Assembly: GCA_902728285.1 (NCBI GenBank)
Contig: CACVBU010000967.1
Span: forward strand, 186,001-250,000
Direction: 5' to 3'
From: Clytia hemisphaerica
Lineage: Eukaryota; Cnidaria; Hydrozoa; Leptothecata; Clytiidae
Length of the DNA stretch: 64,000 nt
The stretch's first letter is position 1. The number at the start of each line of letters is the position of its first letter. Shown piece after piece: positions 47,671-58,442 of this stretch. The notes below the pieces were generated by a model that was given only the letters and a program-made list of their open reading frames with translations, ran no database searches and was not told the DNA's origin. The position numbers and the translations under genes are program-made.

Positions 47671-48049
47671 GGTCTCATTAGGATTTAGCTTGACTCATTT
47701 TCCATAAACATACCGAGTTTATCGTTTTACATCTGAAATTTGAGTTTTACGTCATTTGAGGTCAATCAATACCTTGATTGGTAGTGTGAAGGTTTCGATC
47801 ACAGACTTGCACCGCAATGGACTGTGTTCGAATTCCAAGCAATGCCAGCACTGCCAGACAGGGTGTTAGGGAAATATGGTGATAGACTCTCTACCTTCAC
47901 TCATACACAATTTCTATATTTCATTTCTAGGTATGGAAGAAGGTGAGTTTTCGGAGGCTCGTGAAGATTTAGCTGCTCTTGAGAAAGATTACGAAGAGGT
48001 TGGTATGGATTCAGCAGATTGTGAAGACGAAGAAGATGAAGATTATTGA
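43379..48049 (+). CDS. TUBA: Alpha-tubulin, divergent isotype lacking Lys40
   Basis: Exons: ATG 43379-43381 followed at once by GTAAGT; 45460-45673; 46436-47443; 47931-48049. Phases agree and the total is 447 aa. An intron directly after the ATG is typical of alpha-tubulin genes. Seen: MREC start, GGGTGSG nucleotide loop, [17 protein letters not shown] with the catalytic Glu equivalent to Glu254, and [15 protein letters not shown]. The acidic tail ends EEDEDY, so a C-terminal Tyr is present for detyrosination. The H1-S2 loop reads [16 protein letters not shown]: two residues shorter than standard, with no lysine. The luminal acetylation site is therefore absent. AATAAA follows at 48085. Alpha-tubulin polymerises with beta-tubulin into microtubules. 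Confidence 0.95.
43382..45459 (+). other. Alpha-tubulin intron 1 with a MITE and paired CRE-like palindromes
   Basis: About 43405-43712 is bounded by CCCCCTTCTCACAGACC and its inverse (TCTGTGAGAAGGGG), related to 50604-50848. Farther in, GATGACGTCATC occurs twice, at 43803-43814 and 43962-43973, each containing the cAMP-response-type core TGACGTCA. No gene is nested here. Confidence 0.55.
47639..47672. repeat. (GTT)n microsatellite
   Basis: Eleven or so GTT/TTG units in alpha-tubulin intron 3. Confidence 0.9.
47764..47900 (+). repeat. Candidate tRNA-derived SINE in alpha-tubulin intron 3
   Basis: TAGTGTGAAGG (A-box-like, one mismatch) is followed about 40 nt later by GTTCGAATTCC (B-box-like), with GACTTGCACCGCAATGGACT between, as in a tRNA-type head. 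Terminal duplications were not identified. Confidence 0.4.
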
Positions 48050-48099
48050 GGCTAGAAATTTGTAGAAAAGAACTATTAGAAATTAATAAAATGGAAGAG

Positions 48100-49189
48100 C
48101 ATTCGACGATATTTGTTTATCAAAATTGACCAAATTTTAAATACAGAGTAATCTAATTGGATGAGTGGTTTTTATTCCAGGTATTTTGGAATCATTGATT
48201 AAATTATTGGAGGCGTTTAAAATTATCTTTTGGTAAATTTTTCTGTCGTGTGCATTGTTAACTATTTTTGAATATTTAAACATATTAGCTTTCTTTATTT
48301 TTGAAATCTAATGACATTTTAGCAAGTTATACTTTTTATCTAAAAAGCTATTTTTTCTTTGTCTAGTGTCTTCGTTAAAATCGTTCGCTCCGAAGAAATA
48401 AATTAAACAAGAAACTAATCTCAGCAAGTCCAAAATTCACTCAAAACAGGTGTAATAGAAGCTACGACAAGTTGAAAATTAAATTTCTCCTAGTTTAAAA
48501 ACCTCCCGAGGGGAACCAAAACTAGACACGTTAATGTGTAAAATTAACAAATTTTCTTATTTTTCCTACTTTTTAGTCCCACTAGAGGGGTGCGAGGGTC
48601 GAAAGTCAGGCGGCACATAGCCGCAACCCTAGTAAACTCCCTCCCCAGGGCACACCTTCGTAACTGTTTTATCCAGTACCTTATCATCATTCTTATATTA
48701 TCGATGAAAGTTCCCCCAAATTTTCAACTGTTTCTTATGTGTTAACTGGCCGAAATACGAAGAAAAGGCTTGAAATGGTCCAACAAAAACTATATAAAAT
48801 TGAAATTCGAAGAAAAAATCTTTTCCTAGTGAATTCTAAATAAAATTTAATAAAAAAAATTCACATTGCACAGTCTTCTTATTTCCTTGCAAAGATATTT
48901 CCGCGCCGAAATTCGCATTAAAAGCTTATTAATATTTTTGAGCAGAAACCACATCTCTTTATACCCCTCGAATTTTCATAAAAAAATAATACCCGAGTAA
49001 AAAGAGATATTCAAAACTCAGCTAAAAGAGGGCAGAAGAGATTGGAAAAAGTTTTGGTAAGAAGCTCCTTTTAATATCTCTACCAGTGAGGTTAAATTCA
49101 CGGTAAGCAAATCACAATTATAAATTACGTTTCGGCAGCTTCCACTTACTTTCTAGATACAGAGGTCTGTGTAGCCTTATAGTAGGGGG
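48100..49189. repeat. Spacer with a partial copy of repeat M5
   Basis: 48560-48640 (TTTTTAGTCCCACTAGAGGGG, GCGAGGGTCGAAAGTC and CGCAACCCTAGTA) matches 7040-7110. The remainder is AT-rich with no gene. Confidence 0.5.
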
Positions 49190-49660
49190 AATTTTGTTCG
49201 ATTTTTTGGAATCGCTCGATTGTTTTGTTAGAAGCAATTGTTATACATTTTTGGAAAGCTAAGGGGTAGGGGAATCAAAATTACGATGATGATACCCTTG
49301 AAAACCGTGTTTTTCAGCCAGAAACAGCTATTTTGTCCAGTTTTTGCGCTTTTTGAAGCTCAATATCTCGAGTTAGGTACTGAAATCACCTATACTTGCA
49401 ATATATCTCTAATCCTAATTTTTTGAGAGCTTTCCAAAAATATACAACAGGTCTCCGTTTTCTCGAGCTAAAATTTTCATTAATTTTCAATTCTATGATT
49501 TTTGCCTGAGACCGTCATATTTGTCCGAAAATCACACCAAAGTGTCCGAAAAAAAATTGGAAACATCGTAATTTCGATTCCCTTACCCCTTAGCTTTCCA
49601 AAAATGTATAACAAGTGCTTTGACCAAAACAATCGAGCGATTTTACAAAATGCTCTCTAC
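49190..49660. mobile_element. TIR element with ~100-bp arms
   Basis: TTTTGGAAAGCTAAGGGGTA on the left (about 49250-49270) and its inverse on the right (about 49587-49605). Pairing extends outward through AATCGCTCGATTGTTTTG to both ends and inward to AAATTACGATG. About 470 bp; the frame at 49238-49426 is a by-product. Confidence 0.75.
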
Positions 49661-49664
49661 TACA

Positions 49665-49941
49665 TGTTTTTTTTTATATAAGCATTGCACTTATAAGCAT
49701 ATGTAGGCTCAGATATGGGGAAAAATTAAGCATATGGCAAGCATTACTTGAGCCTACGAAAAATGTTTTTTTCCTGATTTTGGCTTTTTTTGGCTGGAAT
49801 TTTACGGATTTTCATTATTTCCCTAAATTTATGCTTTAGATTTAAGCATCGCCTCAAGCATTTTTCAGCCTTATTAAGCTTTCGACCTAAGCATCTCTGA
49901 GCCTGTTTTCGGATTTTTGTATGCTTATAAAAAAAACATGT
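49665..49941. mobile_element. MITE with TACATG-T-ATAAGCAT ends
   Basis: Left ACATGTTTTTTTTTATATAA then GCAT, right ATGCTTATAAAAAAAACATG. The interior repeats AAGCAT, TAGGCTCAG and related words. It directly follows the previous element. Confidence 0.7.
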
Positions 49942-50603
49942 ATTATACAAAATACATTATTAAAGTTTCAACGAAAAGTTAGCTTTAGAATTTGAACGCT
50001 TCCAGCCCGCGCTGATTTTCCAATCTCTTTTTTAAATTTCCTAATTTAAACATTAGGGAGATAATCGAAACAGAAACTCACAAGGCAAGATTATCTCCGC
50101 AACATTTTAGATCTGGTATACATCCTTTACACTAAAAACCAATTGTTCCAAATTTACGGAAGCGACGGATAGAAATGTATGAGAAAGTGCCGCCTGATGG
50201 ATCGAAATGATGTTTCGGTACCGTAGAAAACGCATATCAATTTTTCCTTGGCGCTCCCCTGGTATATAGAAGGTATATAGTCATTCGGTGTGTTGGAAAA
50301 TAAAGTATCAATCCACATTGCCATATTTCTCTTCTGATACAGTAGGCGACGTGTGTAATAAGATGGAAGAGACTAAAGAACCCATCATAACGGAGAATTC
50401 AAGGCGAAGAAAAATTAATTAATTTTTATGTTATCATTAATGATGATAAGAGGCATGGCATGGGAAAGCAGTTTTGAGAAAAAAACTCTTTTGTCTTTAA
50501 TGATCTCAAAAGGGTCAAAAAGGTTTAATCAAAAAGGGGCGATGTTTGAATCTTTGGCTCGGAGATACCGTTATTCCAAAAAATCTTGTACCACGTATGT
50601 TAT
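49942..50603. other. No gene recognised
   Basis: AT-rich; a 133-codon plus frame at 50428-50829 runs into the next MITE and has no recognisable domain. Confidence 0.4.
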
Positions 50604-50848
50604 ACGAACACACCCCTGTGTCAACGGACCCGGAGGGCCCATTATTTACTGGAAATTTTTGCAAATTACCCTACAGTTTCAGCACCGCTGGAAAATTGAA
50701 AAAATGAACTCCAAAACCATCCCCACTGGAGTTTCTGACCTAGGAACAATAGAATTTCTATACCCATTGGGATTTCAAAAGAAATTTTCATCGGCTCCAC
50801 TGTGGGAAGAAGTTCCACCGGGTCTGTGAGACAGGGGTGTAAGCACAT
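50604..50848. mobile_element. MITE with ACACCCCTGT ends
   Basis: Left ACACACCCCTGTGTCAACGG, then ACCCGGAGG; right inverse CTTACACCCCTGTCTCACAG, then ACCCGGTGG. Interior GAACAATAGAATTTCTAT also occurs near 61948. Confidence 0.65.
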
Positions 50849-52456
50849 ATCATCTAAGAATATAGAAAGAAAGAAAAATGGCGTGTTTCTCCTGGTTCCA
50901 GGATCTTTTTCTTATATTAGTTTGAACGGCAGAAATCGGGATAAGTTTGAGTCAAAGTATTTCAAATTAATGTTAAACTATTTTGTTTTTCATGAAAAAT
51001 ATTATTTTCGAGTATGGGTGAAAATGATGCAAATGAATAAATTCTATTTTTCTAAATATCATTATGAAGTGACTTTTCGTTTCAACCTTCAAAAATATAC
51101 GAAAATTGAAACGAAATAGTAAAAAGAAATGCAATAAGTTGGAACTTAAAATTTAAAACGAGGGTGTCAAAAAAATTTTTATATGCCTGACGAAGAATAG
51201 GAGAAAAGAAATAGAGGGAGAAAATAAGAAAACTAACAAATAATTAAAAATTGTGAATAGGGAGAAAAACAAAAAATATATATTTGAAAGATATAAAAAT
51301 GTATAAGATTATTTAGAGAAAAAAGTAATAAAGTTTTTGTCTCGAAGGAACTAGCAGTCGGAAATTTCAAATAAGGAAATATCAAATTTTCTATTTAAGT
51401 TCCAAGATCTTATTTAACTTGAATTTTTTGCAAGATTTTATATTTTTGATTTATTTCAGGGATTACTTTTTAAATAGGAAGTCAACTTTAACCAAAACGT
51501 AAATTCAATTCGTAATAAAAAAGGTGGCTTAAAGGCTAGACTGGTTAGACTCACACCGTGGGCAGCAAAACTATTGTGAAAACATTGGCTTTTGTCTCGC
51601 TCGTCCATCTATTTTGAAAATAAAACTTATGAACTTAAACCATTAAATGTCTTGATCCGTAGCGTGGTGGGTGGAGTTGGTCGAGTGGAACGAAAATTTG
51701 GGCTAACCGGGGGGGGGGAGGCAAGTTTGTAGTTTGGTGAAGGTTGTTTGCATATATTTCCTCTTTTTGACGAAAACTGCTAATTTATAGTGTAGAAAAC
51801 AAAGGTGCGCTGAAATTACGCCTCTTAGCGGCCTCAAAAAATTGGCTGATGGGGGAAGGGGGTCTTGCTCCCCTGTCCCCTGCAACCTCGCTACTGCTTG
51901 AGTTAAATATTTAGTGTTGGAAATGTTTAGCTTTTATCCTTAAGTTTCCTGCAATTTTGAGCCCGGTCCATCGTCACTATATTTTTCGTAAAAAAAAGTC
52001 GCTCTGGAACGTGCCTCAAATGACAGTCAAGTTTGATGAGAAATTAATTCTCTTTAGATTGTCATAAGAATGTTAAAATTCGCATGTGGTAATCTCTTGC
52101 ACCAAACATTTCAATTGAAAGATTAATATTGAATATGACGGCTTTTCGGAAAGAACACTTTAGTAGTCATTCAACTTCATATATAGCCTGAGTTATGAGA
52201 GAATTGCCAGATTTGTTGTCCAAGGACATACATATTGTATAAAGGTGGTTTAATATTACAGATTGTGCATTTAAGATTGTATTAGATTGATTTGTGGTCA
52301 AATGAAAAAATATAAAATACCGTGACATTATGGTGGGTTCACAGTGAAAAACTGAAATCTTTTCGAAAGATTTCAGACTTTCACCGTTAAATAATAATAT
52401 TGAGATGTTGTTGCTTTTCAGTGTGAGTCACTCAACTGCGTTATTCTCATGTTGGC
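50849..52456. other. No gene recognised
   Basis: About 1.6 kb of AT-rich DNA. A G10 run near 51709 and a small hairpin (AATCTTTTCGAAAGATT near 52357) are the only structures noted. Confidence 0.4.
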
Positions 52457-52813
52457 ACTACCTTAAGTAGATAAATTTTAGCGTGGATTTAATTTGGCGA
52501 TTGGCCAAAATAAAATTTTTAATTTAATTTTAATTAATTTGGCGATAGATCAATTTCGTAAAATTTGGCGGAGATTTAATTTGGCGAATTGGAAATTTTG
52601 TCACACTGAAATGGGTAAAAATTACTCAAAAATATACTAAAAAGATGTGATTTCTCACATAATTCTCTTTTTGTTAAATTTAGCAGGGATTTAATTTGGC
52701 GAATTGTCAAATTTGGAAATTTTGGCGAGGATTTAATTCGGCGAATTTTGGCAAAATTCGCCAAATTCGCCAAATTGAATCCCCACCAAAATTTATCCAC
52801 TTAAGGTGGTATG
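52457..52813. mobile_element. MITE with ACCTTAAG-GATAAATTTT ends, upstream of the GPCR
   Basis: Left ACCTTAAGTAGATAAATTTT, right inverse ACCTTAAGTGGATAAATTTT. The interior is dense in AATTTGGCGA and TTCGCCAAATT words. Shares end and word type with 27846-28107. Confidence 0.7.
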
Positions 52814-52920
52814 TAGCGGACTGATAATGTTGTAAATTATATCATCCGAAAATTCACGGTGATTACTTTTTTTTTTTTTTCTGCAGGATATAACACACTA
52901 CCGATCATTTTCTTTTTCAG

Positions 52921-53923
52921 GGATACAATAACAAAATAAAACTTAAGAATAATTCACACACAAAATATGGCTTTGTGGCCAATAGTCACATTGACATTTA
53001 GTTTAACTAACGTTCTTTTACATACTGTGGGAATATACTTGCTATGGTGTCTCAGAAGCCAAAGTTTATTGAAAATACAATACTTTTTTCTCATGTCTCT
53101 CAGTGGTAGCGAGTTAGTAATGAACTTTCTAGGCGTAGCTCGTATGTTTCTTGAAATGGCTGGCAAAAACAATACTCCTGCTCGAATGGTGGCTGATAAT
53201 ATTTACATATTCGAGTTCACTGGAACAGCTTTTATTTTCCATTTATCCATGATTTTTATAACACTGGATCGATTGTTAGAGCTTGTTTTAAATATTCGCT
53301 ACCCTGTGTATTGGGATGAAGATAAAACAAAAACACTATTAATTGGAACCTGGATTTTAGGAACGTGTATCTCAATCAGTATATGCTGTATTTCAGGCAT
53401 CCAACAATTTGACTGGGCTACTTATTTCTTCAAATACTTTTTCCCATCAATTGAGATCGTTTTTGTAGCGCTAGCCTTTGTAACGTATACGTTAATTTTT
53501 CGTAAATTTAAAACGACGAGACAATCGCCGTGTAATTACAACCCGGAAGACGCAGACAGCCGTAAACGCACGATGAGTAACGGAAGCAATAAAAAGAAAC
53601 AAGAAAGCAGCTTCCGTATCTTTATTCGGTCTAAATTCTTTATTCCGGTCCTGCTTATACTAACTTTTTTTATATTCGTGGTGGGTGCCGATTTGGTGTA
53701 TTTGATTCTAATAGTTATCAATGGCTATACCGATGATTATATCAGCTATATTTTGACTATTTCGTACGCTATATCCAATCTAATTGATGCATGGATTTAT
53801 ATATTTTTACAGCGTGACGTTAGAAGACTGTTCATGAAAAAGGTTTATTGGAAAGCTTTCCACCCTTCAAGACATGGGACAGGAGGAAGAAATGGGAGAA
53901 TGACAACTATTCATAATAACTGA
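52921..53923 (+). CDS. Orphan rhodopsin-class GPCR, divergent
   Basis: ATG at 52967, 318 aa in one exon. An acceptor (TTTTCTTTTTCAG) ends 46 nt before it at 52920. Seven hydrophobic segments fit class A topology. At the TM3 end, TLDRLLELVLNIRYP has DRL (101-103) in place of DRY. In TM7, NLIDAWIY (271-278) replaces NPxxY, with loss of Pro. The TM2-TM3 loop has no cysteine, so the usual TM3-ECL2 disulfide is probably absent. Between TM5 and TM6 is a Lys/Arg-rich loop (SRKRTMSNGSNKKKQ), suitable for G-protein contact or phosphorylation. The layout resembles orphan receptor expansions of early-branching animals. The ligand cannot be read from sequence, and the sequence is unlike opsins (no retinal lysine context seen). 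Confidence 0.85.
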
Positions 53924-54275
53924 TTGTCAGATACAGTTGAAACCAGTTAATTGCATTATGGTTAATCATTAGACAACGAATCGTTCATACCTGGCTTGCA
54001 GCTGGTCTGTGGCCAAAAAAAGATAGATATTTTTGAGACAATCAGAAAATCTACAATTTTTTATTTATTTCATGGTATTTAAACCAAAAGAGCGTATTTT
54101 TTTTCATTCAGAATTTATACAAATATCTAATAAATAAAATTGATGCCAAAAAACATGGTTCGAAGTGGATCGAGGAATGTCTTCCAATGCAAATTACTTT
54201 CATTTGAAGGCGACTGACAGCGTAATACATAGGAGAATGTAATTTTAGTTTGTGCCTCTTTTTGATGGTTGATAT
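53924..54275. other. 3' flank of the GPCR gene
   Basis: AATAAA-like signals occur near 54130 (CTAATAAATAAAATTG). Nothing else recognised. Confidence 0.45.
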
Positions 54276-55806
54276 TATTGGAGTTTTAGATTTTTCTAAA
54301 AAAGATTGTTTTGAATGTATTGCAATACAATTACCTCGAGGAATTCCGAGTGTGATTAATTACGTGCGTCCCGTGCCCTCGTGCCCTCGTGGGTCGTGCC
54401 TTCGTGCCTCGTGCGTCCCGTGCCCTCGTGCCTTCGTGCCCTCGTGGGTAGTTCGTGGGTCCTCAAAAAAGTTACGTGGGTCCTGAAAAAAGTTACGTGG
54501 GTCCTGAAAAAAGTTACGTGGGTCCTGAAAAAAATTACGTGGGTCCTGAAAAAAATTACGTGGGTCCTGTAAAAAATTACGTGGGTCCTGAAAAAAATTA
54601 CGTGGTTCCTGAAAAAAATTACGTGGGTCCTAAAAAAAATTATGTGGGTCCTGAAAAAAATTACGTGGGTCCTAAAAAAAAATTACGTGGGTCCTGAAGA
54701 TTTGATTTTGTGGGTCCGGAAAATGATTTCGTGGGTCCAGAAAATGATTTCGTGGGTTCAGTAGTCACGTGTGTCCTTGTAATTGTGCGGAATCTTTTTT
54801 GGAGAATTTGTTGGGATAAATTTGAGAGTTTAATCGGATATTGTTCTCCTTAAAGCTATACTTTGAGACAACATACGATCTCGCCAAAATGAAAACACCA
54901 TTTTCGAATACAAATTTCCAAAAATAATTGACATTGAATATTAAAAATTTTTATACTAGGGAAACATGGCACTATCAGACTGTCTTTGTGCAAAATTTCA
55001 AGTTGTATTTCAGTGTGATGCTTGAGATATGAGAGGATTTCTAATGCCAAACTTCAATTAAAATATTAAAAAATCCCTACCTATTTCAAAAAGTTCTTAT
55101 AATTAACACTATATCCATCACTTATAATAAAAACCTGAATAGTTCGGTTAAATAACCCGAAAATAAATTTTTCTGCATCTGTTGACATAACAGATAAATT
55201 TAAGGGCTCTGACCATAGCGAGCCTAATCGTTTGTGTTTACAAGATTTTGTAAAAAGTTTTCGACAAATTTATACAAATTTATACAAACCCCCTTCGTGG
55301 CATCGAACCATCGACTTTTTGCACCTCAACTTAACCAAATTTTCTATAATAATTCTGGGATGCCAAGTATATGTTTTTCGGACCCACGAACTGTACCCAC
55401 GAGATTTTCTTTCGGACCCACGAACTACCCACGAGATTTTTTTTGGACCCACGAACTACCCACGTAATTTTTTTTGGGACCCACGAACTACCCACGTAAT
55501 TTTTTTCGGGACCCACGAACTACCCACGTAATTTTTTTTTGGACCCACGTAATTTTTTCTAGGACCCACGTATTTTTTTTTTGGACCCACGTAATTTTTT
55601 TCGGGACCCACGAGGGCACGAAGGCACGAGCGCACGGGACGCACGAGGCACGAAGGCACGACCCACGAGGGCACGAGGGCACGGGACGCACGTAATTAAT
55701 CACACTCAGGAATTCCTAAGTAAGAGATTTCTATTACAATACACTCGAAACAATCCCACAATGCATCGCTTTTTTAGAAAAATAAAAAACTCCGATAAGG
55801 TCTATT
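54276..55806. mobile_element. 1.5 kb foldback element with tandem-repeat arms
   Basis: Left arm 54276-54790, right arm about 55376-55806, inverted. Terminal blocks (GGAGTTTTAGATTTTTCTAA, GTGTGATTAATTACGTGCG) match, then GTGCCCTCGT-type 10-bp words, then about 11 near-identical ~21-bp units related to GTGGGTCCTGAAAAAAATTA plus C. The right arm holds the complementary array (ACCCACGTAATTTTTTTTGG). The ~580-bp centre is unique. All frames through the arrays are open, giving spurious proteins on both strands. A solo end lies at 31955-32045. Confidence 0.8.
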
Positions 55807-56587
55807 CTTCAAAGTTGGTTGTTGTCTGACAGAGCAGTCAAGTATACACAAAGCTGAAGGTAGAAGCGATCGGGAAGGGCATTAGTAAATCGTCATCAAC
55901 ATAGAATGGGGTCACATATTTTAATAAAACTTGAGCCTGCTTGTTTAATAAAAGAAAATTTCGTATGCCTTTTTACAGGGTAACATTTTAAAACCAAAGA
56001 TTTCATGTCAAAACCACTGAAGAGGTAACGCTCCCTTAATATTTAAACGTACAAATTTCTATCCCCTAAAAATTCTTTTTCTTTGAAAACGGCGCCAAGA
56101 TGATAAAGTCGAGTTTATTTTTTGATAGAGTTGCTAAAGTTTCAAATTTAAAACTAATATTTATAAATGAGTCTACTTTTATTGAAACGTTTTCACTGTT
56201 GCTAAGAGACGTAGATGCTTCTTGTAAGTCAGTTCACCCTTTCAGCCACTGGGCTGATAACATGAGTTCTCTGTAGCCAGCAAGTTCGCTAGACGGGGAT
56301 ATAACTTTTATATATTTAAGCGGTGAGAATCGAGAAATTTTAACACACCATACCCATGCAAGTTCAGGCCTTTCTTGTTAAATTTCAGTCTATTTTTTCA
56401 TAAACTCTATCCAAATTGACTCGAAAGGGGTCCAAAACAGCATTCCCTACCCCAAAAAATGAAACCTATAGCCAGAATAATCTTCAATCCCTTCGTTAAT
56501 GAATATAAAGAACTTCGTAGGGAATTTCCCCTTTGGTCCACTATTTCTCTCAGTTTGAAGCGTAAATGATTTAGTGGTTCAGACGTT
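55807..56587. other. No gene recognised
   Basis: AT-rich spacer between the foldback and the ribozyme motif; no exon seen. Confidence 0.4.
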
Positions 56588-56652
56588 CAGAGATGCTGGC
56601 CGAAATGCTGATGAGTCCTAATAAGGACGAAATGCATATACCTGCTCTGCCA
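56588..56652 (+). ncRNA. Hammerhead ribozyme-like motif
   Basis: CTGATGA (56608-56614), a GTCC/GGAC stem with TAATAA loop (56615-56628) and GAAA (56629-56632) form the complete hammerhead core in order. After it, TGCATATA could be a minimal stem III plus a UH site, with predicted cleavage near 56640. Then CCTGCTCTG (56641-56649) can pair with CAGAGATGCTGG (56588-56599) as helix I. Eight bases (CCGAAATG) intervene between that arm and the core, so the exact helix I register is uncertain. Self-cleaving motifs of this type usually sit in retroelements such as retrozymes or Penelope-like elements; no such coding sequence is seen nearby. Confidence 0.65.
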
Positions 56653-58442
56653 ACCAAATATAGTTAGACAGAGATTCTTATTTCTTCACATACAAACATA
56701 TTATGGTGAATCTTGAGTCATAATTCTATGTCTTTATTTAAGTCATATCTCATCGACACTTTTGAAAGGATGGAAAATGACTTTTAAGCCCTTGTTACAC
56801 GAAATACTTTAAACTGAAATCATTTGCCGTGCTTTTAAAATGCTGGGGTGAAGTAATCTCCGAAAGCAGCAGGCGAGGCGACCTTTTTTCCGATGTATTC
56901 TGAGAGTATGTTTCAGCTAGAAATTTTGATCTGTTCTGATAAGATCTTCGAAAATTAATCAGCTAAAAATAATGATGTGTTCTGACAGAATCAAGGTCAT
57001 CAAACGTGTTATTATTGTCTAGGTAACCCTAGAAAACTTCAGAACACATCTTTTAAGGAGACATCATTTGTATAAGAAAATTGAAGGTCATAATATGTGG
57101 TCTCCTAGAAGATAAGAACGCATATTTCTAAAAAATCTCTCCGCCGGCTGCTTCTGAATCCCTCACAACGAAAGATATAATGTTACATCATCGTCTGGAT
57201 CTCACAAATTTCGCAATTCAAAAATTTCACATTTCATAGGAAGCAATAAAATACTTTTTCATAAAAATATGTTAAAATATCGGTTTTTTGTTGAACAGAA
57301 ATAACGGTGCAGATTTTTTTAATCAGAAGCCATGTTAATCTTATAAGTCTTCTGTAATTTGAGATTGTGTTAATTTTGCACGACAGAGAGGTTGTAAATC
57401 TAACACCAAAGTGTGACTTTTTCTCAAGAAAATAAAGGATGTAAAATAATATTCCAAATAGTACCTGGTTAGCAACTGCCCCACTCCAAGAGGCCGTTTC
57501 TGGGGGCACCGAAAGACAAGGATCGGAAAAAGGCGCCTCTGATTACTAATTTGCTTTTTCTAAACCTTAGAATTAGCAGTTTTCAATAAAAAAGATACCC
57601 CCAAAATTTTCGTGCTCGTTTCGCTTTGTAAATGATGCATTACAAAGATAGCTTACATTTCAAATGAGCCGCCAAAATTCGCCAACTTTTGAAAATTGCC
57701 TCCCCAGCTTTGATCGACCCACGACCCACGCTAATGTTCTTGATTTCCAGTACAAATACAGAAGGACCAGTTTTCCTCTTAATTTTCAACGCAGCCTTTA
57801 ATTTAATTCGGCCGTATTAAATTAGAGGATTGATGATTGGTCTTGTCCTCGCAGATGTAGTAAACTAAATTATTTCTATGCCTAGATCGGAAACGCAAGA
57901 AGTTTTAAGCCTCAGACTTCAAAAGTTAAAAGGTATCTTTTAGACCCTGTTTGTTGCAATAAGAACTGGAAAATATAAATTTTACCATCAAATTGAGATA
58001 CAAAAATCGTTAAAAATTGAACTACTTTTAACCAAACTATTTCAAAAAGATCTTCCTTTCAAAATTAGAATGGATAATCAAATTATTTTCATGTTTTCCT
58101 TTTGTTTAGAGCCTGGAAACTTACGAATTCGAAGTTTCAAAAGTTCGGATAAATTTGATTAATTAGAATTCTATGTATAGAAGAAATAAATTTCGAAGAT
58201 GGAAATGTTTCCTATTCAAGAAAGAAGACCAGCAAGCTTCACAAAAGGAGGAGACATATTAGCAGGGGGTTGCAACACACCAAAATCAAACCTTTGCTTT
58301 GAATATCCAAACTGAAGGAGCTTGTAGAATACAGATTCACGTTACTACAACATCTAGCTGGTAAAACCTATGAACAGAACTACAGCTTGTTTCAATGATC
58401 TGAATCCCGCTATTTCACCGTCAGTAATCTAAAAAAGAAAAT
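56653..58442. other. Spacer before the DEG/ENaC gene
   Basis: No gene recognised in about 1.8 kb. TATTTCACCGTCAG forms an acceptor-like site ending 18 nt before the ATG at 58443 (AG at 58423-58424). Confidence 0.4.

Noticed and set aside
50428..50829. 133-codon plus-strand frame
   Set aside because: Half of it lies in the MITE at 50604-50848 and the rest has no similarity I recognise.
54455..54697. 80-codon frame of GPEKNYV-type repeats, and mirror frames at 55331-55703
   Set aside because: They translate the 21-bp tandem arrays of a foldback element; all frames on both strands stay open because the unit lacks stops.
54457..54700. Regular repeats that could look like a CRISPR array
   Set aside because: Units are contiguous with no unique spacers, and the setting is an intron-bearing animal genome.
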